Shown here in pieces: positions 52,000 through 61,601 of a stretch of 64,000 nucleotides of DNA. This DNA is from Spirosoma rhododendri (GTDB lineage: Bacteria > Bacteroidota > Bacteroidia > Cytophagales > Spirosomataceae): positions 3,177,001-3,241,000 of the forward strand of contig NZ_CP051677.1 in NCBI RefSeq assembly GCF_012849055.1, written 5' to 3'. Position numbers and translations under genes: made by a program. Numbering within the stretch: the stretch's first letter is position 1; each line of letters starts with the position of its first letter. The notes under the pieces are model-generated. The model was not told the origin of the DNA. It made no database searches and saw nothing but the letters and a program-made list of their open reading frames with translations.

Positions 52000-54359
52000 C
52001 TATTGGACGTGAATTATTTTCCGTACAACCCGACTCTTGCCCTGTCGAATATCGAGCAGGCAGACGCCATACGCCATACCGGTCAGGCTGATACGGGCCG
52101 ACAGCGAGGGTTCGGGTTTTGAAAAACGTACCGACCTGTAAAGCTGACCGGTGGTACCAATCACGTTTATCTGCACCGGGTCCTGACTGTCGTTGGTCAG
52201 CACGAGGTCGACGTAATCGGATGTAGGGTTGGGGAAAACCTGTATCGTTGATAGGTCGGGACTGCTGTCGCCGTCTAGCGGGGGCCAGCGCTGGGCATAA
52301 CGAAGATGGGTGTTTCGCTCACCGGTATCAGCACACTGCCGTTCTGACTGACGAGCCGCGTACGAACCATCGTGCTGCGGCCGGGGGTAGGTACGCAAAG
52401 CTGCACCGTGTCGCCCCGCGGAACCGGCAGCGCGTAGGTACCGGAGCGCCCTTGTTCGTCGCCAATCAGCAGCACGTAAGCTGATCGTCGTTCGCCGTTG
52501 CTCGTTACCGCCGGGCCGGGTTCGTACCGATCCACGATTAGTCGGGCGGGGCCGTTGGTTACCGCTACGGTATCGGCGAAGCGGTACGCGCCCAGCAACG
52601 CATTGGCCTGCCGCAGGTATTCGGCAGCGGGCTTGCGGGTTTTGTCGTCACTGAGCAGACCCATCGAACTGAACTGAGTCGGATTCGCCGGGTCTTCGTC
52701 GTAGAGCTGGTAAAAAAACAGCCGGTCGATGCCCACCCGGTTATACAGCAGCGCCGTACGTAGTATCCAGTCCGCCTGCGTTTCCTGAACGGTTTTACCG
52801 CCAACGCCGATGGCCCGCAGTGGACTACCGGGGTTGGTGTCGTAACCGGCTTCGGTGATCCAGACGGGCCGGTCGTTGGCCAGTTCGTGCGATAATTTCA
52901 CGAAAGCGGCAGCCTGCGCCCCCACACCTGATAGTTCCGGCGCGGCCCCGCGCGTGCCGCCCCCGTCCTGCGATGTACCGGCGTCGTTGGCGTAAAGGTG
53001 CTGATTGATAATATCCCAGCAGAGATCGATGCTGCCGTCGGGCTTGTAGCCCCGAAACTCGCGGCACCAGTCGATCATTCCCCGTACGTAATCGGTGGTC
53101 GACGCGGCCAGTCCACCTATGGCGACGATCATCGCGGGGTCGGCATTTTTAACCCCAACGCCCGGCCCGAGCGTATTTTTATGGCCGTCGTAGAACGCCG
53201 ACAGATTCGCGGCATACTCGCGGGCGGTCTGGTATGCTTTGCGGCCCTTCCATGTTTTGTCGCGCTCGTTGTCGCATTCGATGTACCGGATCAGGCCCAG
53301 CCCAATTTTTACCGTGTTGACCCCCGCCCAGGTTTTTACGGGACTGACACTCACCAGACCAGGGTCAACGGATTTGTTGCTGCCATACCGGGCTGCGTAC
53401 TGAAACGCGACTTTCGCCTGCTCGACGTACGACGCGGGCTGCGTCAGATCGCGTCCATAAATGGCCGGTACGTTCTCGTAGTCGCGCTGCCCTTCCGGGT
53501 ACGTGTTTTCCAGCCACTTCGGTAACGTCTTCAGGCAGGCCAGTACCTCGATGCCTTCGCTCTGCATGCGCTCGTAGATGGCGTCGTAGTTCCAGTTGCC
53601 GCTGAAGGTTGGGTTGAAGGTATACTGCCCCGGCGTCGATTCCAGCTTTTCCCAGTCCATATAGTGCCGGATGGCGGAAAAGCCTTTCAGGAGCGGAATC
53701 CGCGTTTCGTCGACCTGCCAGGGGGCGTCGGCACTTTCGATGTTCCACTCAAATGCGTTTACGCCCAGTTGCTGACTCAGGAGTGTGTGCCGGACGGATG
53801 GGAGCGTCGGTTCGGGGCCGGGTTGGTACGTGCCGTAGAATTCGAGTTCGGTGGGGTACGCGCCCGACGTGTTGATGACCAGAAAGCGGGCGTTGCTGAT
53901 GGGTGTTTTCAGATCGAGTACGTCGGGCTGCGACGGGTCCGGTCCAACCCAGGCATTGTACTTGTCGCCAATAAATCGGGCAATCGGAATTCGCTCCCAA
54001 CTGTCGGTGATGATCGAAATGGTTAGGGGGGCGTCGACGTTAGTACCGCTGCCATCGTACATCCGAATGCGGTCGATGGTCATCTGCTCGCCGGGCCGCA
54101 GCGGGTAGTAGGCGTCGTAGTTTTTGAGCAGCTTATTGTAGCCCGTGTTGACCTCTTCATCCGTTTTGCCGTCGAACAGGCCGTTAAGCCCGTTGCTGAC
54201 GTTGTTGAGCTGATACCAGCGGGGGCCGGTAACCGGAATTTTTCCGGCGTCGGCCAGCTGAGGGCGCGCACTGCCCGACGCCATAAGCACCTGAGGCCAG
54301 TACGTAAACAGCAATAGCGCGCCCAGGGCGACCACCGCTGTAACAAACAGCTTTTTCAT
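52000..54359 (-). CDS. Secreted GH39-like (clan GH-A) glycosidase with T9SS sorting domain, frameshifted as read
   Basis: As read, a 694-residue frame ends at 52275 and the tail continues in a second frame to 52000. One extra C in the C5 run at about 52280-52284 gives one 786-residue protein (SAGPPLDGDSSPDLSTIQVF at the join). N-terminal signal/membrane segment (KLFVTAVVALGALLLFTYWP), a discoidin-like beta region (about 60-185), TIM-barrel catalytic domain (about 190-600) with acid/base in YIECDNERDK near 355 and nucleophile in VWITEAGYD near 500, then a C-terminal T9SS sorting domain (VFPNPTSDYVDLVL ... RKIIHVQ). A GH39-like hydrolase in an exopolysaccharide locus recalls PslG of Pseudomonas. 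It may trim or release the polymer at the cell surface; substrate unknown. Confidence 0.82.
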
Positions 54360-54420
54360 CGTACATCAAGTATAACCCGGTGGGTTTTCCGGGTGGGTTA
54401 GTCTAAGCCAAAAAGCCTCG

Positions 54421-55407
54421 TTACCGCGTCAGCATCACCTGACCGCGTTGCACAATAGGCGTATTGTTCGGGTCGGCTCCCACCTGCTGGTAGGAAAGCA
54501 GCCAGCTATAGCTACCCGGCTCACAGGGTTGCCCACTGTGCATGCCGTCCCAGAATCGATCCGTAGTATTGGTGTAAAAAAGCGGGCTCCCCCAACGATC
54601 GAACACGGTCATTGTAAAGGAAGCGACGTTGGTTGTAAATACGCGCAGCACGTCGTTGGTACCGTCGTTGTTGGGGGTAAAAGCGTCGGGTACAAACACC
54701 GGGCTCGGCGGACACGATGTGCATTGCCTGACCTGTACGTCGTCGATGGCCATGTCGTTGCCGCAGCCGTCGTCGCCCTGATTGTTGATGAGTTTGATAA
54801 CCACGCCCTGCGTTGAGTTAGGTGTGGTAAACAAGGTCGAGAACCGTTGCCAGCTTGGGGTGCGGCTTTGCGGGATCGAGCCGAAATCGATGCTTTGCAA
54901 TACCGTGCCGTCGGCGGCTTCCACGCGCAACGTCAGGTTGGGCAGGAGCGGATTCGTGCAGATGCCCGGCCGCAGCAGGTTGATACCCCACAGCGAAAAT
55001 TCGTAGGTTGTCTGGCTGCATAGCCCCGTTGCGGGCTGGGTATACACTTCACCCGCGCCCTGGGAGCCATTGACGATCATCATCAGACCGCGCGAGTCGC
55101 CCGGGGTATGGTCTTGCGGAACGGCATGCCAGAGGTTGTCATAACAGGTGCCGTCGACGTGATCGGCCAGTGCATACTGCCCGTCGAGGGGGCAGGTAAG
55201 AGTGGTGAATTGGTAGCGGGTCCGGTTACTGAGCGATGAGGGCGACCCCACCTGCCCGAACGTTTCATCGACCGTTAATTCGGGAGGGCCGCCCATACAC
55301 GACTGGGCCTGTGAAGCCAGCGTCGCGCCAGAAATAACCAGCCAGGCCAGTAGTAAAGGTCGGGTCAACCTGCTTAGTGTACCACTTCGATGGACTTGGG
55401 CATTCAT
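54421..55407 (-). CDS. T9SS type B sorting-domain (gliding-motility-associated C-terminal) protein
   Basis: 328-residue exported protein. A signal segment (RLTRPLLLAWLVISGATLAS then QAQ) precedes a Cys-containing beta-sandwich (about 40-225; PELTVDETFG, TYEFSLWGINLL, DDGCGNDMAIDDVQV) that resembles adhesin or carbohydrate-binding modules. The C-terminal 90 residues (FVPDAFTPNNDGTNDVLRVF, FDRWGSPLFY, WDGMHSGQPCEPGSYSWLL) are the CHU_C/type B sorting domain recognised by the type IX secretion system. Likely a surface protein; its function is not known. It is on the same strand as the GH39-like gene, 61 nt upstream, so the two may be co-expressed. Confidence 0.88.
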   Translation of the reverse strand: MNAQVHRSGTLSRLTRPLLLAWLVISGATLASQAQSCMGGPPELTVDETFGQVGSPSSLSNRTRYQFTTLTCPLDGQYALADHVDGTCYDNLWHAVPQDHTPGDSRGLMMIVNGSQGAGEVYTQPATGLCSQTTYEFSLWGINLLRPGICTNPLLPNLTLRVEAADGTVLQSIDFGSIPQSRTPSWQRFSTLFTTPNSTQGVVIKLINNQGDDGCGNDMAIDDVQVRQCTSCPPSPVFVPDAFTPNNDGTNDVLRVFTTNVASFTMTVFDRWGSPLFYTNTTDRFWDGMHSGQPCEPGSYSWLLSYQQVGADPNNTPIVQRGQVMLTR

Positions 55408-55537
55408 ATACCTTTTTATGACGTCAGGCCAAACATAGCGTCACCAATTCCTATGATTAAGTTGTCGTGTAAAGGGCTGGCGTAGGCTGGATGCTGCGGC
55501 CCCGTTACTTTTACCGAAAATTGGTGAATTTACACAA

Positions 55538-56287
55538 ATGGCGTGGGTAAATTGTATGATCGGTAGTCCGCCCGGCTGGGTTAATATCGGCGATCTCCGC
55601 CCGGTAGGACCCGCGGTTATTGGCCTGTCCGTAAGGGGTTTGGCAGAGCCGCTGGGTACGCTGCTGGCCGAGCTGTCAGCCACCGACCATAGTCGGGCGA
55701 ATCGGTATCGGCAACCCGCCGACCGGCTGCGGTTTCTGTATGGGCGCGTACTGGTGGGCTGGGTCGGAGCGGGGCTGACGGGTTATACGGCGCAGACCGT
55801 TCCGCTGGTGATCGGTCCGTATGGCAAGCCCGATCTGGCGGCCCATACAGGCTGGCACATAAACCTGACCCACGCAGGCGACTGGGTGTTGCTGGCCGTT
55901 GATCGGCATCCCGTCGGTATCGACGTAGAAAATCGTCGGCCTGACTTGCCCATCGCTACCCTGCTGCCCACGGTGTGCAGCCCGGACGAACAGGCGCGTG
56001 TCTGGGCCGACACCGACCCGGCCACGGCATTTCTGCGGTCGTGGACCCGTAAGGAAGCGCTCCTGAAAGGCATCGGGCACGGCCTGGTCGACGATCTGCG
56101 GGTGATACCGTCCCTGGATGGCCAATCATCACTTCCGCCCGGACTGAGCGATAGCGACTGGCAGGTGCAGAGCTTTGCGGTCGATTCCGCGCACCCGGCG
56201 GCTCTGGCGCACCAACCGACCGACATATCTCCCGTCTTTTACAGGCTAACGGCATCTGATTTGCTGACAAACCTGAAATGGGCGTGA
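55538..56287 (+). CDS. 4'-phosphopantetheinyl transferase, Sfp type
   Basis: 249-residue cytoplasmic enzyme that attaches phosphopantetheine to carrier-protein serines. Family motifs are all visible: GPYGKPDL near 94, the WHINLTHAGDWVLLAV histidine block near 110, VGIDVE with metal-binding acids near 130, and FLRSWTRKEALLKGIGHGL near 170. A start at the second ATG (55556) is possible. It can activate the PCP and ACP domains of the two assembly-line genes 6-17 kb upstream, which gives a functional reason for its place in a polysaccharide locus. Transcribed divergently from the T9SS gene; 130 nt between them. Confidence 0.92.
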   Translation: MAWVNCMIGSPPGWVNIGDLRPVGPAVIGLSVRGLAEPLGTLLAELSATDHSRANRYRQPADRLRFLYGRVLVGWVGAGLTGYTAQTVPLVIGPYGKPDLAAHTGWHINLTHAGDWVLLAVDRHPVGIDVENRRPDLPIATLLPTVCSPDEQARVWADTDPATAFLRSWTRKEALLKGIGHGLVDDLRVIPSLDGQSSLPPGLSDSDWQVQSFAVDSAHPAALAHQPTDISPVFYRLTASDLLTNLKWA

Positions 56288-56364
56288 CTTAGGTTCCCTT
56301 GGCCTGTCATATAAGCACCTCTGAAATTTTGATTTTTTACCGGCACGTTTCTTACGTGTGAGTC

Positions 56365-57321
56365 ATGCAGCGACTGGTTCTTAAATTTTTATACGTAGTA
56401 GCTACCCTGAATTACCCCCGTATCCGGAAGGATCTGCGGTATTTCGTGCGCGACAATTACTACTGCCGACTGAATCAGCTTCGGTATTACCGGGCTGACT
56501 ACGGGCGTAAACAGCCGTACAAAGTGATCGACTACCACGGCGAGTTTGATCAGGAACTGCGTTACGTACTGCCTTTCGCGTACTGGCACCATTGCAACGG
56601 CACGCTCAAGCAAACCATCTCCTGCACGAATACGAAGCCGTTCTATTTCTTCAGCCCCGACCACCTCGAAACGCACGAAAAGCGGGTGTGGCAGGCCGGA
56701 TACGATTACTATGACGTGCCTAACATGACCCATAGCCCCACCTTCGATTTCTCGAAGTGGAAACGGGTACCGCTCAAAGCACACTATCGCAATAAGCTGT
56801 TTCGCTACGATAAGCCGCTGCTCGTGATCGCCAACAAGTACAACATCGAGTGGGACGGCCCACCCCGTAACTTCCTCGATATTCCGACGCTCGACCACAT
56901 CATCAGCCGTTGCAAAACCACGCACCAAATCATCTACAACCGGCCGCTATCGTCGCAGATCGTACTCGACAACAGCGAAATCATGGATCTGGGTGAGCAC
57001 GCCTGGCTGCGCGAAAACCATCCCGAGGTGCTGCTGATGAATGATTTGCACGAACAACACCGCGAGCAGGTGAGTAGCTTCAACCATCTGCAACTGATGG
57101 TCTACGCCAACTGTGACCGGTTTATTTCCATGCACGGCGGAACGGCTGCGTTAGCCAGCTACTTCGAGGGTACGAACATCATTCTGTCGCGACCCGGCGG
57201 GGGGATGGAGCACCACTTCGACGAATACAATACTATTTTTCCGGCTCTGTCGGGTGCAACTATCCACCACGCCAGGACCCCCGAAGAAGTGATTCAACTG
57301 GTTGAGCAACAGTACAACTAA
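56365..57321 (+). CDS. Conserved protein of unknown function, possible glycosyltransferase
   Basis: 318-residue cytoplasmic protein without a clear signal peptide. I do not recognise the family with certainty. It is rich in Tyr, His and Arg in the first half (YCRLNQLRYYRADYGR, FAYWHHCNGTLK). The second half has a Rossmann-like run LQLMVYANCDRFISMHGGTA followed by ALASYFEGTNIILSRPGGG, which resembles the nucleotide-sugar end of DUF563/GT61-type transferases. It is 7 nt before the fucosyltransferase ATG, so the two are clearly co-translated, and a glycosyl- or glycerol-transfer step is plausible. Function remains open. Confidence 0.72.
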   Translation: MQRLVLKFLYVVATLNYPRIRKDLRYFVRDNYYCRLNQLRYYRADYGRKQPYKVIDYHGEFDQELRYVLPFAYWHHCNGTLKQTISCTNTKPFYFFSPDHLETHEKRVWQAGYDYYDVPNMTHSPTFDFSKWKRVPLKAHYRNKLFRYDKPLLVIANKYNIEWDGPPRNFLDIPTLDHIISRCKTTHQIIYNRPLSSQIVLDNSEIMDLGEHAWLRENHPEVLLMNDLHEQHREQVSSFNHLQLMVYANCDRFISMHGGTAALASYFEGTNIILSRPGGGMEHHFDEYNTIFPALSGATIHHARTPEEVIQLVEQQYN

Positions 57322-57328
57322 GAACAGT

Positions 57329-58200
57329 ATGATTATTGCCCGCATCACGAGTGGCCTCGGAAATCAACTGTTCCAGTATGCCCTGGCTCGTCATTTAGCG
57401 CAGAAAAACAACACGTCGCTGTACGTCGACCTGAGTTATTATCAGCAGTCGTACGCTACTGATACGGTACGCACGTTTAAGCTCGACCGGTTCAAGACAC
57501 GTTACAACGTACTCAACACGTCGCCGTATCTGTACGTCTCGAAAGCTACGAAACTGCTGCCCGGCCGTACGCTGAAACCATTTTTTCATTTCGTACAGGA
57601 GCAGCAGTTTCACGTCGACCCGGCGGTGGATCAGGCTCGTTCGGCCGTGATTACGCTGGAAGGGTTCTGGCAGTCGGAACGGTATTTTCTGGACAGTGCC
57701 GAAGCGGTGCGCCGGGAGCTGACGTTTCAGCGAACGCCGGGTGCTGACTTCGCCGGTTATGCCGATCAGATCGCGCAGACGGCCTGCCCGGTGTCGGTTC
57801 ATATTCGCCGGGGCGACTACGTCAACCATCCCGAGTTCAGTCAGTCGTTCGGCTTCGTTGGACTCGATTACTACCGGGAGGCTCTGGCAGAACTAAACCG
57901 TCGTCTGCCCGACGCGCGCTTTTTTGTGTTCAGCGACGACCCTGACTGGGTAGCGGATAACCTGAATCTGAGCAGCCCGCACGTGTACGTACGCAACAGC
58001 GGCCCCGATGCCGACGTCGACGATTTGCAACTGATGAGTTTGTGCCATCACCACGTCATCGCCAACAGTTCGTTCAGCTGGTGGGGTGCCTGGCTCAATC
58101 CGCGCCCCGACAAGCTGGTTATTGCCCCCGCAACTGGTTCCGCAACAAACCCGACTGGAACACCACCGATCTGATTCCGGCTTCCTGGCTTCGCATCTAA
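57329..58200 (+). CDS. Alpha-1,2-fucosyltransferase, GT11, C-terminal frameshift as read
   Basis: GT11 enzyme that transfers fucose from GDP-fucose. ATG 57329 gives MIIARITSGLGNQLFQYALA, the standard GT11 start; an upstream TTG in the same frame overlaps the previous gene. HIRRGDYVNHPEFSQS (near 155) is the HxRRxD motif, and FVFSDDPDWV and VIANSSFSWWGAWLN are the other two. As read the frame ends at 58174. One more C in the C5 run (58125-58129) continues as APRNWFRNKPDWNTTDLIPA to a stop at 58200, giving 290 residues, the usual length. The exopolysaccharide is therefore likely to contain alpha-1,2-linked fucose or a related 6-deoxyhexose. Confidence 0.87.
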
Positions 58201-58234
58201 GTCCGTTGCTTCCCACCCCATCCATTTACACCAT

Positions 58235-58890
58235 ATGAATCTGAAACAATACCTTGACAACCGACCGGCACTCAAGCGGTTTGTGCACCACCTGCTGATC
58301 CGGCCGGAGCAGGCCCGCCCCGACAATGGGTAAGCTGGTTCGTTAATCCGCTGATTCACAAGCGGGGAGCCTCTGCGCGAATTTGCCGGTCAGTACGGAT
58401 GGACGTTGTACCGTTCAATGTATTTCAGATGGGGGCCGGCAGTACGATCGAAGATTTCAGCGTGGTGAACAACGGCGTCGGCAACGTGCTGATTGGGAAT
58501 CATTGCCACTTGGGGCTGGGGTCGGTCGTGATCGGACCCGTCACGCTGGGCAACAACATTATCATCGCGCAGCACGTGGTGATGTCGGGGTTGAACCACG
58601 TGTACGACGACGTAGAAATGCCCATTCGCCACCAGCCAACCGTAACAAAACCCATCGTACTGGAAGACGACTGCTGGATCGGGGCCAACGTAACGATCGT
58701 TGCCGGGGTAACGGTGGGGCGACATTCGGTTGTGGCGGGGGGCAGCGTCGTCACCCGCGACGTGCAGCCGTTTACCGTTGTCGGTGGTAACCCGGCCCGT
58801 GTCCTGCGTCGTTACGACGAAACAACCCGCCAATGGGTAGCCGCATCGGCCGACAAACCGGCCGCTCCGGTTGCTATACCTGCGCAATAA
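58235..58890 (+). CDS. Hexapeptide-repeat acyltransferase, frameshifted as read
   Basis: From ATG 58235 the frame stops at 58330. Adding one C to the C4 run (58318-58321) joins it to the frame that runs to 58890, giving 218 residues (EQARPRQWVSWFVNPLIHKR at the join). The C-terminal part is a left-handed beta-helix: TIEDFSVVNNGVGNVLIGNH, VVIGPVTLGNNIIIAQHVVM, then a loop with the catalytic-type His in SGLNHVYDD, and DDCWIGANVTIVAGVTVGRH. These are marks of the WcaF/NodL-like O-acetyltransferase group, so it probably adds an acetyl group to a sugar of the exopolysaccharide. Its last 17 nt overlap the convergent GT4-like gene. Confidence 0.85.
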
Positions 58891-60052
58891 CCGCTTCGAA
58901 TTCCTCGGCCCGTCGGGCCCACGAGTTAGCCCTGGCCGTAGCGACGCGCTGGTTGCGGGTGGTCAGGTTGGTGTCGTTCAGGGCCCGGCGCAAGGCATCG
59001 GCGAATGCTTCAGGCGTATCGGCCAGCTCGATGATCCCCGTAAAATCATTCAGGTTCGCAAACGATGTCGATACGACGGGTAAGCCAGCCGCCAGGTATT
59101 CGTTGATTTTCAGCGGGTAAATCGTCTTGGTGTGTGCGTTACAGACGTAGGGGATGATTGTTGCCGTCATCTGCGCCAGCAGAGCGGGGAGCTGATGCGG
59201 CTGATGGGGTGGTACAAACTCGACATTGGGATAGACGGAGAGCCGCTGAGTTAGCTTTTCTTCCGGCACTTCGCCCACAAACCGAAAAACCACATCAGGC
59301 ATAGTGCGTACGCTATGCTCGATCAGATCGATGTTGACCCGGTTGTCTGCCGTACCCAGATACCCTACCACCGGCCGACTGGGCGGTTGCTCATCGGCCA
59401 GTAGACGGGCCTGGTGAAACAGCTCGAAATTAACCCCATTCTTCACGCAGAAAGCCTTTGGCTGAAGCTGCGACTTGGTATTGTTTAGTGCGTCGGAGGT
59501 CGTGACAACGGCATTGACGCGCCGGAGGTAGTCGATCTCGTATCGACCACCGTGGCGGCCCATCCAGTTGCTGACCGTAATCTCATCGAAACAGTAGTAG
59601 ATCGTACCGCGCTCATTAAGCTTTCCCAGCATGGGCAGGCCGAAAACCGGATTCATACCGTTGATAACCAGCGGCTGACGCATACCCAATTGGTTCATCA
59701 CGCTGCGTAAGCCCCGAACCAGCATGTCCACATTGGTCTGGATAAGCCGGTCATGCATGGCGGGCTGTAACCAGTTGACGGGCAGCATAACGGGCGGTTG
59801 CCACACCCACACTTCTGCGCCGGTAGCCAGCTTCTTGGTAATGAGGGCGTTGGTGCGGCTGGTCAGCGATCGGACGGGGACAGACTGTTTGTTGAGCAGG
59901 CCCATCGCCAGATCTTTCAGCGTGTACTGATAGTCGACGTAGAGCACACGATGGCGAACGGCGAGTTCGCCCATGAGCTGAACAATGGCTTTTTGAAAAT
60001 CACCCTCCCAGGGAGTCTGGCCGACGCAGATAATACTGTCGAAATTGGTCAT
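58874..60052 (-). CDS. Glycosyltransferase, GT4-like (group 1)
   Basis: 392-residue cytoplasmic GT-B enzyme. Its N-terminal half has SIICVGQTPWEGDFQKAIVQ and LPVNWLQPAM. The C-terminal donor domain is typical: VVGYLGTADNRVNIDLIEHS (near 230), FRFVGEVPEEK, NVEFVPPHQPHQLPALLAQM and KINEYLAAGLPVVSTSF (near 320), the last holding the E-x7-E-like nucleotide-sugar motif (only the first Glu is obvious). It starts 3 nt after the stop of the Wzy-like gene, so these form an operon running leftward. It should add one sugar to the lipid-linked repeat unit. Confidence 0.85.
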   Translation of the reverse strand: MTNFDSIICVGQTPWEGDFQKAIVQLMGELAVRHRVLYVDYQYTLKDLAMGLLNKQSVPVRSLTSRTNALITKKLATGAEVWVWQPPVMLPVNWLQPAMHDRLIQTNVDMLVRGLRSVMNQLGMRQPLVINGMNPVFGLPMLGKLNERGTIYYCFDEITVSNWMGRHGGRYEIDYLRRVNAVVTTSDALNNTKSQLQPKAFCVKNGVNFELFHQARLLADEQPPSRPVVGYLGTADNRVNIDLIEHSVRTMPDVVFRFVGEVPEEKLTQRLSVYPNVEFVPPHQPHQLPALLAQMTATIIPYVCNAHTKTIYPLKINEYLAAGLPVVSTSFANLNDFTGIIELADTPEAFADALRRALNDTNLTTRNQRVATARANSWARRAEEFEAVIAQV

Positions 60053-60055
60053 GAG

Positions 60056-61546
60056 TTAGTGCGTCGGCCAAGCGGTAGTGGAGCCGGGGGCCGGTTGGAA
60101 TCGGTTCGTAGTTGGCGCCCCAAGGTCCCATCGGTAACAGGTTGTGAATAGCACCGACGTGATACCCAGCAATGTACTCGTTGGAAACTGTCCGAGCGTG
60201 GCATTTGAATAACTCATGACGCAGATACCGAAAAATTCGGCCAGAAAAATAATCATGGTCGTTCGCAGCCACGGGTCGTTGAGTTGCCAGATCTGATACG
60301 TGCCAATGGTCATTATCGCAATCAGCATCAGGATGTACAGGACGGTCCCAACCAGGCCCGTTTCGATCCAGAGTTCGACGTACCAGCTATCCGGTGGAAT
60401 CTGCGCGGCCGGGTGGTCGGGCGCGAAGCGAGCCCCCCACGAGCCCGACGTGCCCAGGCCTGCACCGAAGGGCAAATCTTTCATATACGCCTTCAGTCGC
60501 TGCTGGTTTTCAATCCGTACCATAAACGACGCGTCTTCTTTCGGGTGCAGGGCCGTACGCATTCGCCAGATCTGGTAGTTCGAGTCGCCGATGTGCGTAA
60601 ACAGCAGAATAACCATGATTGGAGCCATAATGCCCACACCCCACATGATTGTCTTAATGCTTCGGCGCAGTGCAATAAACGCCAGAATACCGCCCAGCAA
60701 TACAAACAGCGCACTCCGCGTACCCGATAGCGCATACGCCCAGAAGAAAATCAGCAGTAGCCCGACATAAATCAGCCGGTGCAGCGCCGAATGCGTCGAC
60801 GTCAGCAATACGATGGTGATAAGTGTGGCACCGGCCATCTCGGCCCCGAATTGAGCCGCGTCGGAATAGAACGAGAAACAGCGCAGTTGCCCCCAGAGCA
60901 TGTGTGTTTTGGCCGCGCCTGCCGCCAGCCACTGCACCTCCGCGTTGGCCAGCCCAATGTAATGCTGCTTGAAGGCCCAGAAAGCAGCCAGCAGCGACCA
61001 GCCAATCCACATGCGCAGAAACCACAGAATGTCACGCCGGGTAATCGGCATAACGAGCGTCAGGATGACGAGCAGAAACCAACTGAAGGCAATTGAGCGG
61101 ACTTTATAAAACCAGGCGACGGGGTTCGGTACTTCCGGGTTGAAATACTCCAGAATGCTGTAGAATAGCCAGATCGCCATGAGGTAGAAAATCGGTGTCC
61201 GCAGCCGCTTCCAGTTCATTTGCTTACCGTTCAGAAACGTCGCCATCAGCGTCAGCACCAGCACTGCATCGAGTGCCAGCCCCAGCGGGGTATCTCCCGG
61301 TATGAATCGGGTAAAGCCAATCAGAAAGCTAAGCGTAACGTAGATCAGCAGGCCAAATTTTGGCTCAATCAGGATACCGGCAAAGACTGCCAGTGCCAGC
61401 GGCAACGCCACCATCACGGCACCGCCCATTACGCCAAACGTGCCAATGAGCCAGCCCGTCAGCAGGGCCACGAAGACGCTCAGCACACCGTAGAACCAGC
61501 GGCTATCGCGAAGTTGATCGGCAAGGTGAGCGAGTTGTTCGGCCAT
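60056..61546 (-). CDS. O-antigen ligase/polymerase-like protein (Wzy candidate)
   Basis: 496-residue protein with about 11-12 predicted membrane helices and no signal peptide; residues 20-100 and 125-310 are almost entirely hydrophobic. A large periplasmic loop (about 330-385; MRTALHPKEDASFMVRIENQ and MKDLPFGAGLGTSGSWG) precedes the last helices, as in the Wzy_C/O-antigen ligase family, and RxxH-like basic residues occur in the loop. In this locus it is the best candidate for the repeat-unit polymerase working with the flippase and Wzc-like protein. Polymerase versus ligase cannot be decided from sequence. Confidence 0.85.
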   Translation of the reverse strand: MAEQLAHLADQLRDSRWFYGVLSVFVALLTGWLIGTFGVMGGAVMVALPLALAVFAGILIEPKFGLLIYVTLSFLIGFTRFIPGDTPLGLALDAVLVLTLMATFLNGKQMNWKRLRTPIFYLMAIWLFYSILEYFNPEVPNPVAWFYKVRSIAFSWFLLVILTLVMPITRRDILWFLRMWIGWSLLAAFWAFKQHYIGLANAEVQWLAAGAAKTHMLWGQLRCFSFYSDAAQFGAEMAGATLITIVLLTSTHSALHRLIYVGLLLIFFWAYALSGTRSALFVLLGGILAFIALRRSIKTIMWGVGIMAPIMVILLFTHIGDSNYQIWRMRTALHPKEDASFMVRIENQQRLKAYMKDLPFGAGLGTSGSWGARFAPDHPAAQIPPDSWYVELWIETGLVGTVLYILMLIAIMTIGTYQIWQLNDPWLRTTMIIFLAEFFGICVMSYSNATLGQFPTSTLLGITSVLFTTCYRWDLGAPTTNRFQPAPGSTTAWPTH

Positions 61547-61601
61547 GTGATGTGTCGATGGATAAAGCAGTGGGAACGGACTAACGAAAGTACGCTAAAA
61601 A

